The notes beneath the pieces are model-generated. The model searched no databases and was not told where the DNA came from. It was given only the letters and a program-made list of their open reading frames with translations. Positions 1 through 7,457 of a stretch of DNA of 64,000 nucleotides are shown in pieces. Location of the stretch: positions 1 through 64,000 of the forward strand of contig NZ_JBBIAB010000008.1 in assembly GCF_039634785.1 (NCBI RefSeq), in the 5' to 3' direction. Source of the stretch: Tistrella mobilis. Lineage in GTDB: Bacteria; Pseudomonadota; Alphaproteobacteria; Tistrellales; Tistrellaceae. Position 1 is the stretch's first letter. Every line of letters begins with the position of its first letter. The translations under genes and the position numbers were made by a program.

Positions 1-290
1 CTACCCGCTATTACCTCTCCTCCGCCCGCTTGTCCGCCGCCGCCTTCGCCAAGGCCGTCCGCGGCCACTGGGCCATCGAGAACGGCCTGCACTGGGTTCT
101 CGACACCACCTTCCGCGAGGACGAGGCCCGCGCTCGCAAGGACCACGGTCCGGAAAACCTCGCCATCATCCGAAAACTCGCCCTCAACGTCCTCAAAACG
201 GCCAGGCCAACCATCTCCATCCGTCGCAAGCGAAAGCGATCCGGATGGTCCGACGCATTCGCCCGATCCGTCATCGGGCAAATGCGATAG
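1..290 (+). CDS. ISAs1-family transposase, C-terminal part (5' end outside window)
   Basis: The frame is open from the window edge to a TAG at 288-290 and gives about 95 residues. It reads RYYLSS near its start, followed by a [14 protein letters not shown] stretch and a D-rich [18 protein letters not shown] segment. This is the conserved C-terminal catalytic end of ISAs1 (H-repeat) DDE transposases. The last 25 residues are basic, as in the family. Only the 3' end is visible, so whether the element is intact cannot be told. The next gene, argG, starts 170 bp further on and is unrelated. The family call is strong; activity is unknown. Confidence 0.85.
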   Translation, partial: TRYYLSSARLSAAAFAKAVRGHWAIENGLHWVLDTTFREDEARARKDHGPENLAIIRKLALNVLKTARPTISIRRKRKRSGWSDAFARSVIGQMR

Positions 291-295
291 CCCTG
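1..295 (+). mobile_element. Right end of an ISAs1-family insertion sequence
   Basis: The transposase frame ends with TAG at 288-290, and the next bases complete AGCCCTG. Read from outside, this end begins CAGGGCTATCGCATTTG, which resembles the CAGGG start typical of ISAs1-family terminal repeats. The exact boundary near 295 is inferred, because the left end and any target duplication lie outside the window. Confidence 0.4.
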
Positions 296-314
296 CGGAC
301 CGTCCCCGCACCGG

Positions 315-342
315 TTGCCGCCGCGCGCGTTTGCACTATACT
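315..342 (+). promoter_or_regulatory. Candidate sigma-70-type promoter of argG
   Basis: TTGCCG at 315-320 and TATACT at 337-342 are separated by 16 bp, about 120 bp ahead of the argG start. The site lies just outside the inferred end of the insertion sequence, so argG appears to keep its own promoter. Confidence 0.5.
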
Positions 343-462
343 GCGCCGATCCGCGGCCCCTCGGGGGCCTGGGCGGCGCGTTTGCGGCCGTCCGCATGGT
401 TCCTGCCGCCGCGATGCCCGCACCTTCCGCCCACATCCTGTCGTTCCCGGGGGCTTCAGATC

Positions 463-1677
463 ATGAGCCGCGACGTCAAGAAAGTCGTCCTCGCCTATTC
501 CGGCGGTCTCGACACCTCGATCATCCTGCGCTGGCTGCAGGAGAATTACGGCTGCGAGGTCGTCACCTTCACCGCCGATCTCGGCCAGGGCGAGGAGCTG
601 GAGCCGGCGCGCGCGAAGGCCGAGATGATGGGCGCATCCGAGATCTTCGTCGAGGATCTGCGCGAGGAGTTCGTGCGCGATTACGTCTTCCCGATGTTCC
701 GCGCCAATGCCCTTTACGAGGGCGTCTATCTGCTCGGCACCTCCATCGCCCGGCCGCTGATCGCCAAGCGCCAGATCGAAATCGCCCGTCAGGTCGGCGC
801 CGATGCGGTCGCCCATGGCGCCACCGGCAAGGGCAATGATCAGGTCCGTTTCGAGCTTGGCTATTACGCGCTCGAGCCCGGCATCAAGGTGGTCGCACCC
901 TGGCGCGAATGGGATCTCAACTCCCGCACCAGGCTGATCGACTATGCCGAGAAGCATCAGATCCCGATCGCCAAGGGCAAGCGCGGCGAGGCGCCGTATT
1001 CGACCGACGCCAACCTGCTGCACATCTCTTATGAAGGCCGCGCCCTGGAAGATCCCTGGGTCGAGCCGGACGAGGAGATGTTCACCCGCTCGGTCTCGCC
1101 CGCCGCGGCCCCCGACGAGCCGACCTATGTCGAGATCTCGTTCGAGCGGGGCGATGCGGTCGCGATCGACGGCGAGGCGCTGACGCCTGCGGCCCTGCTG
1201 ACCCGCCTGAACGATCTGGGCGGCGCCAACGGCATCGGCCGGCTCGATCTGGTCGAAAACCGGTTCGTGGGCATGAAGTCGCGCGGCGTCTACGAGACCC
1301 CGGGCGGCACCATCCTGCTGGTCGCGCATCGCGCGATGGAGAGCCTGACCCTCGACCGCGGGGCCTCGCACCTCAAGGACGAGCTGATGCCCCGCTATGC
1401 GGAGCTGATCTATAACGGCTTCTGGTTCTCGCCCGAGCGCGAGATGCTTCAGGCGCTGATCGACCGGAGCCAGGAGAACGTCACCGGCACCGTCCGGCTG
1501 AAGCTGTTCAAGGGCAATGTGATCGTCGTCGGCCGCAAGTCGCCGAAGAGCCTCTATGACGAGGCCTTTGCGACCTTCGAGGCCGACCAGGTCTACGACC
1601 AGCGCGATGCCCAGGGCTTCATCAAGCTGAACGCCCTGCGTCTGCGTCTCGGCGCGCGCCGCGGCGATCGCCGCTGA
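463..1677 (+). CDS. argG: Argininosuccinate synthase
   Basis: Joins citrulline and aspartate with ATP to make argininosuccinate, the penultimate step of arginine synthesis, in the cytoplasm. The 404-residue protein has the usual family length. It shows the PP-loop nucleotide motif SGGLDTS at residues 13-19 and the [14 protein letters not shown] signature at 118-131. The ATG at 463 was chosen because the homologous N-terminus ([15 protein letters not shown]) starts there and a GGGGG element lies about 8 bp upstream. The open frame extends back to 331 but those residues are not family-like. The gene stands alone between an insertion-sequence end and hss, and nothing in it looks broken. Confidence 0.97.
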   Translation: MSRDVKKVVLAYSGGLDTSIILRWLQENYGCEVVTFTADLGQGEELEPARAKAEMMGASEIFVEDLREEFVRDYVFPMFRANALYEGVYLLGTSIARPLIAKRQIEIARQVGADAVAHGATGKGNDQVRFELGYYALEPGIKVVAPWREWDLNSRTRLIDYAEKHQIPIAKGKRGEAPYSTDANLLHISYEGRALEDPWVEPDEEMFTRSVSPAAAPDEPTYVEISFERGDAVAIDGEALTPAALLTRLNDLGGANGIGRLDLVENRFVGMKSRGVYETPGGTILLVAHRAMESLTLDRGASHLKDELMPRYAELIYNGFWFSPEREMLQALIDRSQENVTGTVRLKLFKGNVIVVGRKSPKSLYDEAFATFEADQVYDQRDAQGFIKLNALRLRLGARRGDRR

Positions 1678-1698
1678 GCGGACCCGGCGGGGGCGGCG

Positions 1699-1715
1699 CC
1701 GGTTTCGTGAACCGG
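1699..1715 (+). terminator. Weak hairpin after argG
   Basis: CCGGTT (1699-1704) pairs with AACCGG (1710-1715) across a five-base loop, flanked by further GC-rich complementary bases. There is no clear T tract, so termination here is doubtful. Confidence 0.35.
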
Positions 1716-1873
1716 TCCCGCCCGCATCGCTTGATGACAAAGCCTTGAAATCTGTGACGCGCGCGGTGGACAAGCCGCGCGCGTCGCCGTTCCATAGAGA
1801 GCTGACCGTCCGCATCCGCGGACGGACGGACGGCCGGCGCCGCCGGCGTCTCCCAAGGAGTGCATTTCGCATC

Positions 1874-3289
1874 ATGACCAAGCACGCCGCACTTCCCGGC
1901 CGCCTGCTGATGCTCGGCTTCGGCAGCATCGGACAGGGTGTCCTGCCGCTGATCCTGCGCCATATCGACATCACCCCGGACCGGATCACGATCATCTCGC
2001 CCGACGATGCCGGCAAGGCCGTCGCGGAGGAATACGGCGTCACCTTCCTGAAGATGGCGCTGACCCGCGAGAACTATGCGGCCGAGCTGGAGCAGCGGCT
2101 GGGCCAGGGCGATTTCCTCTGCAACGTCTCGGTCGAGGTGTCGAGCGTCGCCCTGATCCGCAAGTGCCGCGAGCTGGGTGCGCTTTACGTCGACACCTGC
2201 GTCGAGCCCTGGCCGGGCGGCTATACCGACCCCGACCTCTCGCCCTCGCAGCGCAGCAACTACGCCCTGCGTGAGAGCGCGCTCGACGTGAAGCGCGAGC
2301 TGGGTGCCGGGCCGACCGCGGTCATCGCCCATGGCGCCAATCCGGGCCTGGTGTCGCATTTCCTGAAGGCGGCGCTGCTGGACATCGCCGCGGCGAGCGG
2401 CATGGATGCGACGCGGCCCGAGAGCCGCGAAGGCTGGGCGGCGCTGGCCCGGGATCTGGGCGTGAAGGTCGTCCATATCGCCGAGCGCGACACCCAGAAG
2501 GGCCTGCCGCCCAAGGAGCGCGGCGAGTTCGTCAACACCTGGTCGGTGAACGGCTTCGTGGGCGAGGGCTGCCAGCCGTCGGAACTCGGCTGGGGCACGC
2601 ACGAGCCGGAGCTGCCTCCGGAGGGCCGCCGCCACGATTTCGGCTGCGATGCCGCGATCTACCTGATGCGTCCGGGTGCCGGCACCCGCGTGCGCACCTG
2701 GGTCCCGAGCGAAGGCCCGATCCACGGCTGGCTGATCACCCATAACGAGTCGATCTCCACCGCCGACTATTACACGCTGCGCGACGAGGCGGGCGAGGTG
2801 GTCTATCGGCCGACCTGCCATTACGCCTATCACCCCTGCGACGAGGCCGTGCTGTCGCTGCACGAATTCGCCGGCAAGAACTGGGAACTGCAGCCCCGCG
2901 TCCGCATCCTGATGGACGAGACCCAGCCCGGCGGCGTCGACGAGCTGGGCGTGCTGGTCAACGGCCCGGCCAAGGGCAGCTACTGGTACGGCTCGCAGCT
3001 GACCATCGACGAGGCCCGCGAGCTGGTCCCGCACAACAACGCCACCAGCCTGCAGGTGACGGTGTCGGTGCTGGCGGCGATGATCTGGGCGATCGAGAAC
3101 CCGAATGCCGGTGTGGTCGAGCCCGAGGATATCGACGAGCGCCGCATCCTCGAGATCTCGACCCCCTATCTCGGCACCATGGCCGGCTACTGGACCAACT
3201 GGACCCCGCTTCAGGACCGCGAGACCCTCTTCCCCGAGGATCTGGACCGGAACGAGCCCTGGGCGTTCAAGAACGTCATCGTGCGCTGA
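1874..3289 (+). CDS. hss: Homospermidine synthase
   Basis: Makes sym-homospermidine from putrescine (or putrescine plus spermidine) with NAD as a catalytic cofactor, in the cytoplasm. Homospermidine replaces spermidine as the main triamine in many alphaproteobacteria. The 471-residue product matches the family length. A Rossmann motif GFGSIGQG lies at residues 15-22 and the active-site VEPW segment at 110-113, with the tryptophan known to be important in the Blastochloris enzyme. The ATG at 1874 follows AAGGAG at 1855-1860; the longer frame from 1745 adds basic non-homologous residues. The gene ends in a strong terminator at 3320-3349. Confidence 0.95.
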   Translation: MTKHAALPGRLLMLGFGSIGQGVLPLILRHIDITPDRITIISPDDAGKAVAEEYGVTFLKMALTRENYAAELEQRLGQGDFLCNVSVEVSSVALIRKCRELGALYVDTCVEPWPGGYTDPDLSPSQRSNYALRESALDVKRELGAGPTAVIAHGANPGLVSHFLKAALLDIAAASGMDATRPESREGWAALARDLGVKVVHIAERDTQKGLPPKERGEFVNTWSVNGFVGEGCQPSELGWGTHEPELPPEGRRHDFGCDAAIYLMRPGAGTRVRTWVPSEGPIHGWLITHNESISTADYYTLRDEAGEVVYRPTCHYAYHPCDEAVLSLHEFAGKNWELQPRVRILMDETQPGGVDELGVLVNGPAKGSYWYGSQLTIDEARELVPHNNATSLQVTVSVLAAMIWAIENPNAGVVEPEDIDERRILEISTPYLGTMAGYWTNWTPLQDRETLFPEDLDRNEPWAFKNVIVR

Positions 3290-3319
3290 TCCGCAGCGCG
3301 GATCGGTTCTGACGACAAG

Positions 3320-3349
3320 GCCCGGCCCGCGATTGCGGGCCGGGCTTTT
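3320..3349 (+). terminator. Rho-independent terminator of hss
   Basis: GCCCGGCCCGC (3320-3330) and GCGGGCCGGGC (3335-3345) form an 11-bp perfect stem with loop GATT, followed by TTTT. It ends one base before the stop codon of the convergent gene at 3351, which marks the edge of the AT-rich island. Confidence 0.9.
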
Positions 3350-3350
3350 G

Positions 3351-3707
3351 TCATGATGAGGGTGATCCAGGACGATTCTGGATTGCCTCTGTGATGCGGC
3401 CAACCAATTTGTCGATCAGCATCTGGAACTCTTCAATCCCCATGCGACGAGCGAGAACGAGCAGCAGGATTGTTTGAAGGACTATCAGGGAGAGCGGCCC
3501 TGTCCAGCTATCCAGAACGGAGAAAAATACGACGTCAAGGAGTATGATGATGATCAGAATAAAAATGAAACGCTCTTCGCGTCGAGCGTCTCGTTCTGCC
3601 TCCAGGTTCTGTATTAAATTTGCCAGGCTTGCGTCTTCGGAACGCTCCAGCTGATGGGAAATCTTCCCTAAAACAGCCGATGTGTCATCCTGTTCATCAT
3701 GAACCAC
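3351..3707 (-). CDS. Small two-helix membrane protein, candidate PanT-type toxin
   Basis: I do not recognise a named family. The 118-residue protein has an acidic, probably helical N-terminal part (residues 1-45), a hydrophobic helix at about 47-66, a short turn, a second helix at about 70-88, and a hydrophilic amphipathic C-terminus. Its GTG start lies inside the end of the upstream DUF4065 gene, an 11-bp overlap that implies coupled translation. Genes paired with DUF4065 antitoxins are often toxins, and some experimentally studied partners are membrane-active. That is the reason for the toxin call, which is inference. Codon use is visibly AT-richer than in hss or folD, suggesting transfer. 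Confidence 0.6.
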   Translation of the reverse strand: MVHDEQDDTSAVLGKISHQLERSEDASLANLIQNLEAERDARREERFIFILIIIILLDVVFFSVLDSWTGPLSLIVLQTILLLVLARRMGIEEFQMLIDKLVGRITEAIQNRPGSPSS

Positions 3708-4143
3708 TTTTCAGCCGCCTTGCGTATTCTTCGAGGATGGCTTCATTGGGGATGACTGCGCCTCTAGTGTCAGGGCGGTAATGCTGCGCCCAGGCACCTT
3801 GATCCCAATGCGTGACACCCACCAACTGTCCTGGCGTCATATTGCGCAAGCTTTGGAAGGTGCGTTCCATAACGTCTTTTGCTACCGGATCCGTGACTGG
3901 TGCAACCGTGTGGAATACCGGACCAATCTCATTGCGACCGAAGGCTTTCACGTGATGGTAGAGCGACGGCTCAACCGGACCGTAATCCCATGCTTCAAAA
4001 TGGCCGTCTATCAATGGCGTTCCAGTCCGACCAAGATGCATCATATGCGAGATATAAAGGAGCTTCTGGAGTTTAAGATTACTCAGGCTCCATTCGGATG
4101 CTTCACACAGATACTTCGCGGCACTCAATGTCGGAACGGTCAT
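3697..4143 (-). CDS. DUF4065 / Panacea-domain protein (SocA-like), candidate antitoxin
   Basis: The 148-residue protein is essentially one Panacea domain. It opens with a LSNLKLQKLLYISHMMHLG segment, has the FEAWDYGPVEPSLYHHVK core and ends with WDQGAWAQHYRPDTRGAVIP. This family includes phage GepA, Caulobacter SocA and the PanA antitoxins, which neutralise diverse toxins encoded next to them. The ATG at 4143 follows a GAGGAG ribosome site. The gene is first in a two-gene unit, and its stop overlaps the start of the membrane-protein gene. A near-consensus promoter sits 70-100 bp upstream. Base composition is AT-rich compared with the flanks. The domain call is strong; the antitoxin role rests on context. 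Confidence 0.85.
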   Translation of the reverse strand: MTVPTLSAAKYLCEASEWSLSNLKLQKLLYISHMMHLGRTGTPLIDGHFEAWDYGPVEPSLYHHVKAFGRNEIGPVFHTVAPVTDPVAKDVMERTFQSLRNMTPGQLVGVTHWDQGAWAQHYRPDTRGAVIPNEAILEEYARRLKSGS

Positions 4144-4209
4144 CGCAATCTCCTCGCCCGAATGTTTTTGTTTTGTTCTGCGGACGTTACGAATCTTCCA
4201 GGCAGGTAT

Positions 4210-4241
4210 ATTATATAGTGCTGACTATGAGTTTTGTCAAA
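4210..4241 (-). promoter_or_regulatory. Near-consensus promoter of the DUF4065 gene pair
   Basis: On the minus strand a perfect TTGACA (4240-4235) precedes overlapping -10 candidates: TATATA (4217-4212, 17-bp spacer) and TATAAT (4215-4210, 19-bp spacer). Such a strong sigma-70 match is rare in this GC-rich window and lies about 70 bp upstream of the ATG at 4143. Confidence 0.7.
4215..4228. repeat. Inverted repeat inside the promoter spacer (possible operator)
   Basis: ATAGT (4215-4219) and ACTAT (4224-4228) are separated by GCTG and lie between the -35 and -10 elements of the DUF4065 promoter. Toxin-antitoxin pairs often autoregulate through such sites, but the arms are only 5 bp. Confidence 0.35.
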
Positions 4242-4279
4242 GCATCACCGTGGGCATGGTTGATTTTCATAAAAAATAA

Positions 4280-4828
4280 TCAATCAAAACTTCTGTTGGT
4301 TGTATGAAGCTCATACTTCGCAACCTCATTCATCTGAAAACCATCAATCCCGACAAGACGTATAGCCTCCATCCGCCCCCGCACCGGCAACGGCCAGGCG
4401 TCGGCGGCGAAAGCCGCGGCGGCTGCCGTGACCGGCTCCGCTTCCAGGGCACCGGTCAGGGTCAGATGCGGATCGAAGGGGGTGTCCGGGCGGCGGGTCG
4501 GAAGGCCCGGACCATCATGCAGGGCGGCGTGAAGGCGGGTGAGCGGCCCCCTGCCGTCGAGCGCGCGCAGATAGAAGGCGTATTCGCGCCGCCCGTCGTC
4601 CAGATGGGTGTGCGGATCGCCCAGGGTCAGATCGAAGGCCGGTTCCGTGGCCGCAAGGGCAGCCAGGGCGGTTTCAAGGGCCGGCCGACAGGCCATGGCG
4701 GCACCGAAGACCAGTGTCAGATGCGGGGGCACCAGGGTGGCCCGCGCCGGTTCGTGGCGGCGGCGGAAGGCATCGATCCGATCGGCATCGGCGGCAGCGA
4801 AACGCGGGAGGCAGAGGACATAGAGCAT
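4280..4828 (-). CDS. 2'-5' RNA ligase family protein (2H phosphoesterase)
   Basis: The 182-residue protein has the two HxT motifs that define 2H phosphoesterases, both HLT, at residues 36-38 and 121-123. The family (ThpR and relatives) acts on 2'-5' or cyclic phosphodiester bonds of RNA; the substrate here is unknown. The ATG at 4828 follows GGAG by 10 bp. The gene lies 31 bp downstream of folD and is probably the last member of the yggT-yggU-folD unit. Its final 20 or so codons run into the AT-rich DNA of the neighbouring island, so the island's insertion may have replaced the original 3' end. Confidence 0.88.
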   Translation of the reverse strand: MLYVLCLPRFAAADADRIDAFRRRHEPARATLVPPHLTLVFGAAMACRPALETALAALAATEPAFDLTLGDPHTHLDDGRREYAFYLRALDGRGPLTRLHAALHDGPGLPTRRPDTPFDPHLTLTGALEAEPVTAAAAAFAADAWPLPVRGRMEAIRLVGIDGFQMNEVAKYELHTTNRSFD

Positions 4829-4859
4829 CGACCGTCGCTCCCCTCCCCTGACGTTCCGC

Positions 4860-5756
4860 TCAGAGCTGGGTCATGTCGATGCCGCGGCGGGCACAGGCCG
4901 CCTGCAGCGTGTTCGAGAGCAGGCAGGCGATGGTCATGGGGCCGACGCCGCCCGGCACGGGCGTGATATGCGCCGCCACCGCCTTGACCTCGTCGAAGGC
5001 GACGTCGCCGACCAGGCGGTCCTTGCCGCCGTCGGTCGCCGGCGGCAGGCGGTTGATGCCGACATCGATCACGGTCGCACCCGGTTTGATCCAGAAGCCG
5101 CGCACCATCTCGGGCCGGCCGACGGCGGCGACCACGATATCGGCGGTGCGCACCATCTCGGGCAGATCCTTGGTGCGCGAATGCGCGATGGTGACGGTGC
5201 AGTCGCGGCCGAGCAGCAACTGGCCCATCGGCTTGCCGACGATGTTGGAGCGGCCGATCACCACGGCATGCCGGCCGGCCATGTTCTGGCCCAGGGTCCG
5301 GTCGAGCAGCATCAGGCAGCCGAGCGGGGTGCAGGGCACCAGGGCCGGCTGACCGGTGGCCAGACGGCCGGCATTGACCGGATGGAAGCCGTCGACATCC
5401 TTGGCCGGATCGATCGCCTCGATCACCTTCTGGGCATCGATCTGGCGGGGCAGCGGCAGCTGGACCAGGATGCCGTCGACCTCGGGATCGGCGTTCAGCT
5501 GCGCCACCAGGTCGAGCAGGGCCGCTTCGGAGGTGTCGGCAGGCAGCTTGTGTTCAAGGCTGCGCATGCCGGCCGCTTCGGTCTGGCGATGCTTGTTGCG
5601 GACATAGACCTGGCTTGCCGGATCCTCGCCGACCAGCACCACGGCGAGGCCGGGGCGGATGCCATGGCGGGCATAGAGGCCGCCGACGCGGGCCGCGGTG
5701 GCGGAACGCAGATCCGCAGCGACGGCCTTGCCGTCGATGAGTTCAGCTGAAGCCAT
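4860..5756 (-). CDS. folD: Bifunctional methylenetetrahydrofolate dehydrogenase / cyclohydrolase
   Basis: Interconverts 5,10-methylene-, 5,10-methenyl- and 10-formyl-tetrahydrofolate in cytoplasmic one-carbon metabolism, normally with NADP. The 298-residue length is typical. The catalytic lysine is in YVRNK (K55). The VQLPLP segment lies at 98-103, the GRSNIVGKP cofactor motif at 168-176 and the C-terminal [10 protein letters not shown] signature at 266-275. The ATG at 5756 follows AAGGAG by about 9 bp. A 19-bp tandem repeat array separates the gene from yggU upstream, while the phosphoesterase gene follows 31 bp downstream. Confidence 0.97.
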   Translation of the reverse strand: MASAELIDGKAVAADLRSATAARVGGLYARHGIRPGLAVVLVGEDPASQVYVRNKHRQTEAAGMRSLEHKLPADTSEAALLDLVAQLNADPEVDGILVQLPLPRQIDAQKVIEAIDPAKDVDGFHPVNAGRLATGQPALVPCTPLGCLMLLDRTLGQNMAGRHAVVIGRSNIVGKPMGQLLLGRDCTVTIAHSRTKDLPEMVRTADIVVAAVGRPEMVRGFWIKPGATVIDVGINRLPPATDGGKDRLVGDVAFDEVKAVAAHITPVPGGVGPMTIACLLSNTLQAACARRGIDMTQL

Positions 5757-5776
5757 GGGGTGTGTCTCCTTCGGGA

Positions 5777-5844
5777 GTCGGGCTCAGTTACCGAGGTCGG
5801 GCTCAGTTACCGGGGTCAGGCTCAGTTACCGATGTCCGGCTCAG
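5777..5844. repeat. 19-bp tandem repeat, about 3.6 copies, between yggU and folD
   Basis: Units of the form GTCGGGCTCAGTTACCGAG start at 5777, 5796 and 5815, with one to three differences between copies. A partial fourth copy at 5834-5844 overlaps the last codons and the TGA of yggU. The array fills nearly the whole gap to folD. The 19-bp period is not a multiple of three. It looks like slippage duplication of the yggU 3' end. Confidence 0.9.
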
Positions 5845-6191
5845 GCGCCAAGGCCGCGGGCGCGGGCGGCGATGTCTTCGGCATCGGCGAAACCCTCGCC
5901 CTCGATGCCCAGCCGCTTGGCACGATCGGTCACGCCCTGGACGACGCGGACCCGGTTGCGGGCGATGCCCAATGCCTCGGCGACCAGCCGCTCGACCGCG
6001 GCATTGGCCTTGCCGTCCTCGGGGGCGGCGGTCACCTTCACCTGGAGCCGCATCCGGCCGTGGCCGTCATCGCGGGCAGGTTCTATGGCGGCCTTGCGCG
6101 CCTTGGGCTGCACCTTCACGAAGATCGAGACATTGGCCGGCCCCTCGCGTTCGACCGCGGGAGCCGCCATGCCGGTCATATCGTCGCTCAT
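5841..6191 (-). CDS. yggU: DUF167 / YggU family protein
   Basis: A 116-residue member of the small DUF167 family. The family core is visible as KVTAAPEDGKANAAVERLVAEALG at residues 52-75, close to the usual PPVDGKAN pattern. The biochemical function of the family is unknown. The start at 6191 lies 4 bp after the stop of yggT, so the two are co-translated or at least co-transcribed, the common arrangement in proteobacteria. The last bases are part of the 19-bp tandem repeat, so the extreme C-terminus may have been altered by repeat growth. Confidence 0.9.
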   Translation of the reverse strand: MSDDMTGMAAPAVEREGPANVSIFVKVQPKARKAAIEPARDDGHGRMRLQVKVTAAPEDGKANAAVERLVAEALGIARNRVRVVQGVTDRAKRLGIEGEGFADAEDIAARARGLGA

Positions 6192-6195
6192 CGGA

Positions 6196-6510
6196 TCAGT
6201 ACATCATCCCGTAGGCATAAGGTGCTAGCCAGCCATTGACCACGATCTTGAGGAAGTTCAGCAGCAGCAGCAGGATCAGCGGCGACAGGTCCAGCCCGCC
6301 GAGGCTGGGCAGGAAGTTGCGGATCGGGCGCAGCACCGGTTCGGTGATCCGGTGAATGAAGCTGCCGATCGCGTAGACGACCTGATTGTTGGTGTTGACG
6401 ACGTTGAACGCCACCAGCCAGCTCAGGATGACACTCGCGATCAGGATCCAGGTGTAGATCTCGATCGCGGCATTGAACAGGAAGAGCAGGCCTTGGAGAA
6501 GCGACGCCAT
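6196..6510 (-). CDS. yggT: YggT family integral membrane protein
   Basis: The 104-residue protein has two long hydrophobic segments, about residues 8-34 and 74-96, separated by a basic loop containing the conserved ITEPVLRPIRNFLPSLGGLDLSP pattern of the YggT family. YggT proteins sit in the inner membrane; suggested roles include osmotic tolerance and cell-division-related functions, none firm. The ATG at 6508-6510 follows a GAGGGAG element; longer upstream reading is not homologous. It is the first gene of the leftward unit yggT-yggU-folD-2H phosphoesterase. Confidence 0.93.
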   Translation of the reverse strand: MASLLQGLLFLFNAAIEIYTWILIASVILSWLVAFNVVNTNNQVVYAIGSFIHRITEPVLRPIRNFLPSLGGLDLSPLILLLLLNFLKIVVNGWLAPYAYGMMY

Positions 6511-6632
6511 GCGGGGCTCCCTCGTACTCGGGCTGCCGCATGTCCGATGCGGCGTTCTGACGGGTCGGGGCGGAGTATAGCGCAGCCGTCGCGGGCGGCC
6601 AGTCGATTGTGACGATTCTCTGAGAGAGGCGC

Positions 6633-6661
6633 TTGACAGCATCCCGCCCTCACGCCAATAT
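6633..6661 (+). promoter_or_regulatory. Promoter of the tRNA-Ala gene
   Basis: TTGACA at 6633-6638 and CAATAT at 6656-6661 with a 17-bp spacer lie 50 bp ahead of the tRNA, a good fit to a sigma-70 promoter for a stable RNA. Confidence 0.65.
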
Positions 6662-6710
6662 CCGCGCCGTTCACCACCGGTGCCCGACGGGCTTCCGGCG
6701 GGGCGGGTGC

Positions 6711-6786
<76 letters not shown>

Positions 6787-6818
6787 ATTCCCGCTTGAAC
6801 GCGACTGACTGACGAAAA

Positions 6819-6839
6819 GGCCGGCTTCTGCCGGCCTTT
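6819..6839 (+). terminator. Terminator after tRNA-Ala
   Basis: GGCCGGC (6819-6825) and GCCGGCC (6830-6836) with loop TTCT, followed by TTT; the stem extends by A-T pairs from the AAAA before it. Confidence 0.8.
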
Positions 6840-6894
6840 CGTGTTTCCGGACCCGTGTTTGTCCGGAAGGCGCTGCCCCGAGGAGGTGATGCCC

Positions 6895-7368
6895 GTGACC
6901 GGACCGTCCGAAACCATCTATGCCGGGCTGGAACAGCTGGGACGGAGCACCGACCTCCCGGCCTCGCCGGATCAGGCGGTGCTGGAGCGGGTGGCGAACC
7001 CGCATCCGGGCACGCGCTATGCGGTGCGCTTCGTCTGCCCGGAATTCACCTCGCTCTGCCCTATCACCGGCCAGCCGGATTTTGCGCATCTGGTGATCGA
7101 CTATGTGCCGGGCGACTGGCTGGTCGAGAGCAAGTCGCTGAAGCTCTATCTGCACGCCTTCCGCAACCATGGCGACTTCCACGAGGCCTGCACTGTGGGC
7201 ATCGGCAAGCGCCTGGCGGAGCTGCTTGCACCGGAATGGCTGCGGATCGGCGGCTACTGGTATCCACGCGGCGGCATTCCGATCGACGTGTTCTACGCCA
7301 CCGGGCCGGTGCCGGCCGATCTCTGGATCCCGGATCAGGGCGTGCCGCCCTATCGCGGCCGGGGCTGA
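6895..7368 (+). CDS. queF: NADPH-dependent 7-cyano-7-deazaguanine reductase (preQ0 reductase)
   Basis: Reduces the nitrile of preQ0 to preQ1, the last soluble step before base insertion in tRNA queuosine synthesis. The 157-residue product is a short (type I) QueF. The catalytic cysteine is in [10 protein letters not shown] (C55, with D62 the proton donor), followed by the ESKSLKLY substrate motif at 78-85 and HGDFHEA at 92-98. A perfect AGGAGG at 6881-6886 decides the start: the GTG at 6895 is 8 bp away, while the in-frame ATG at 6889 is only 2 bp from it. No other queuosine genes are nearby. Confidence 0.95.
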   Translation: MTGPSETIYAGLEQLGRSTDLPASPDQAVLERVANPHPGTRYAVRFVCPEFTSLCPITGQPDFAHLVIDYVPGDWLVESKSLKLYLHAFRNHGDFHEACTVGIGKRLAELLAPEWLRIGGYWYPRGGIPIDVFYATGPVPADLWIPDQGVPPYRGRG

Positions 7369-7397
7369 GGACGGAAAAACCGGGCTGAGGATGGAAA

Positions 7398-7429
7398 GCC
7401 CGACCGTCGGGGCCGACGGCCGGGCTTTT
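7398..7429. terminator. Terminator between queF and the convergent binding-protein gene
   Basis: GCCCG-A-CCGTCGG pairs with CCGACGG-C-CGGGC across a GG loop, with one A/C mismatch, followed by TTTT at 7426-7429. It serves queF and may slow leftward transcripts too. Confidence 0.75.
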
Positions 7430-7457
7430 GCGGGCGGATATAAGGGGCGTTGCCGGC

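Noticed and set aside
5777-5844. CRISPR-like array
   Set aside because: The 19-bp units are directly adjacent without spacers, so it is a simple tandem repeat.
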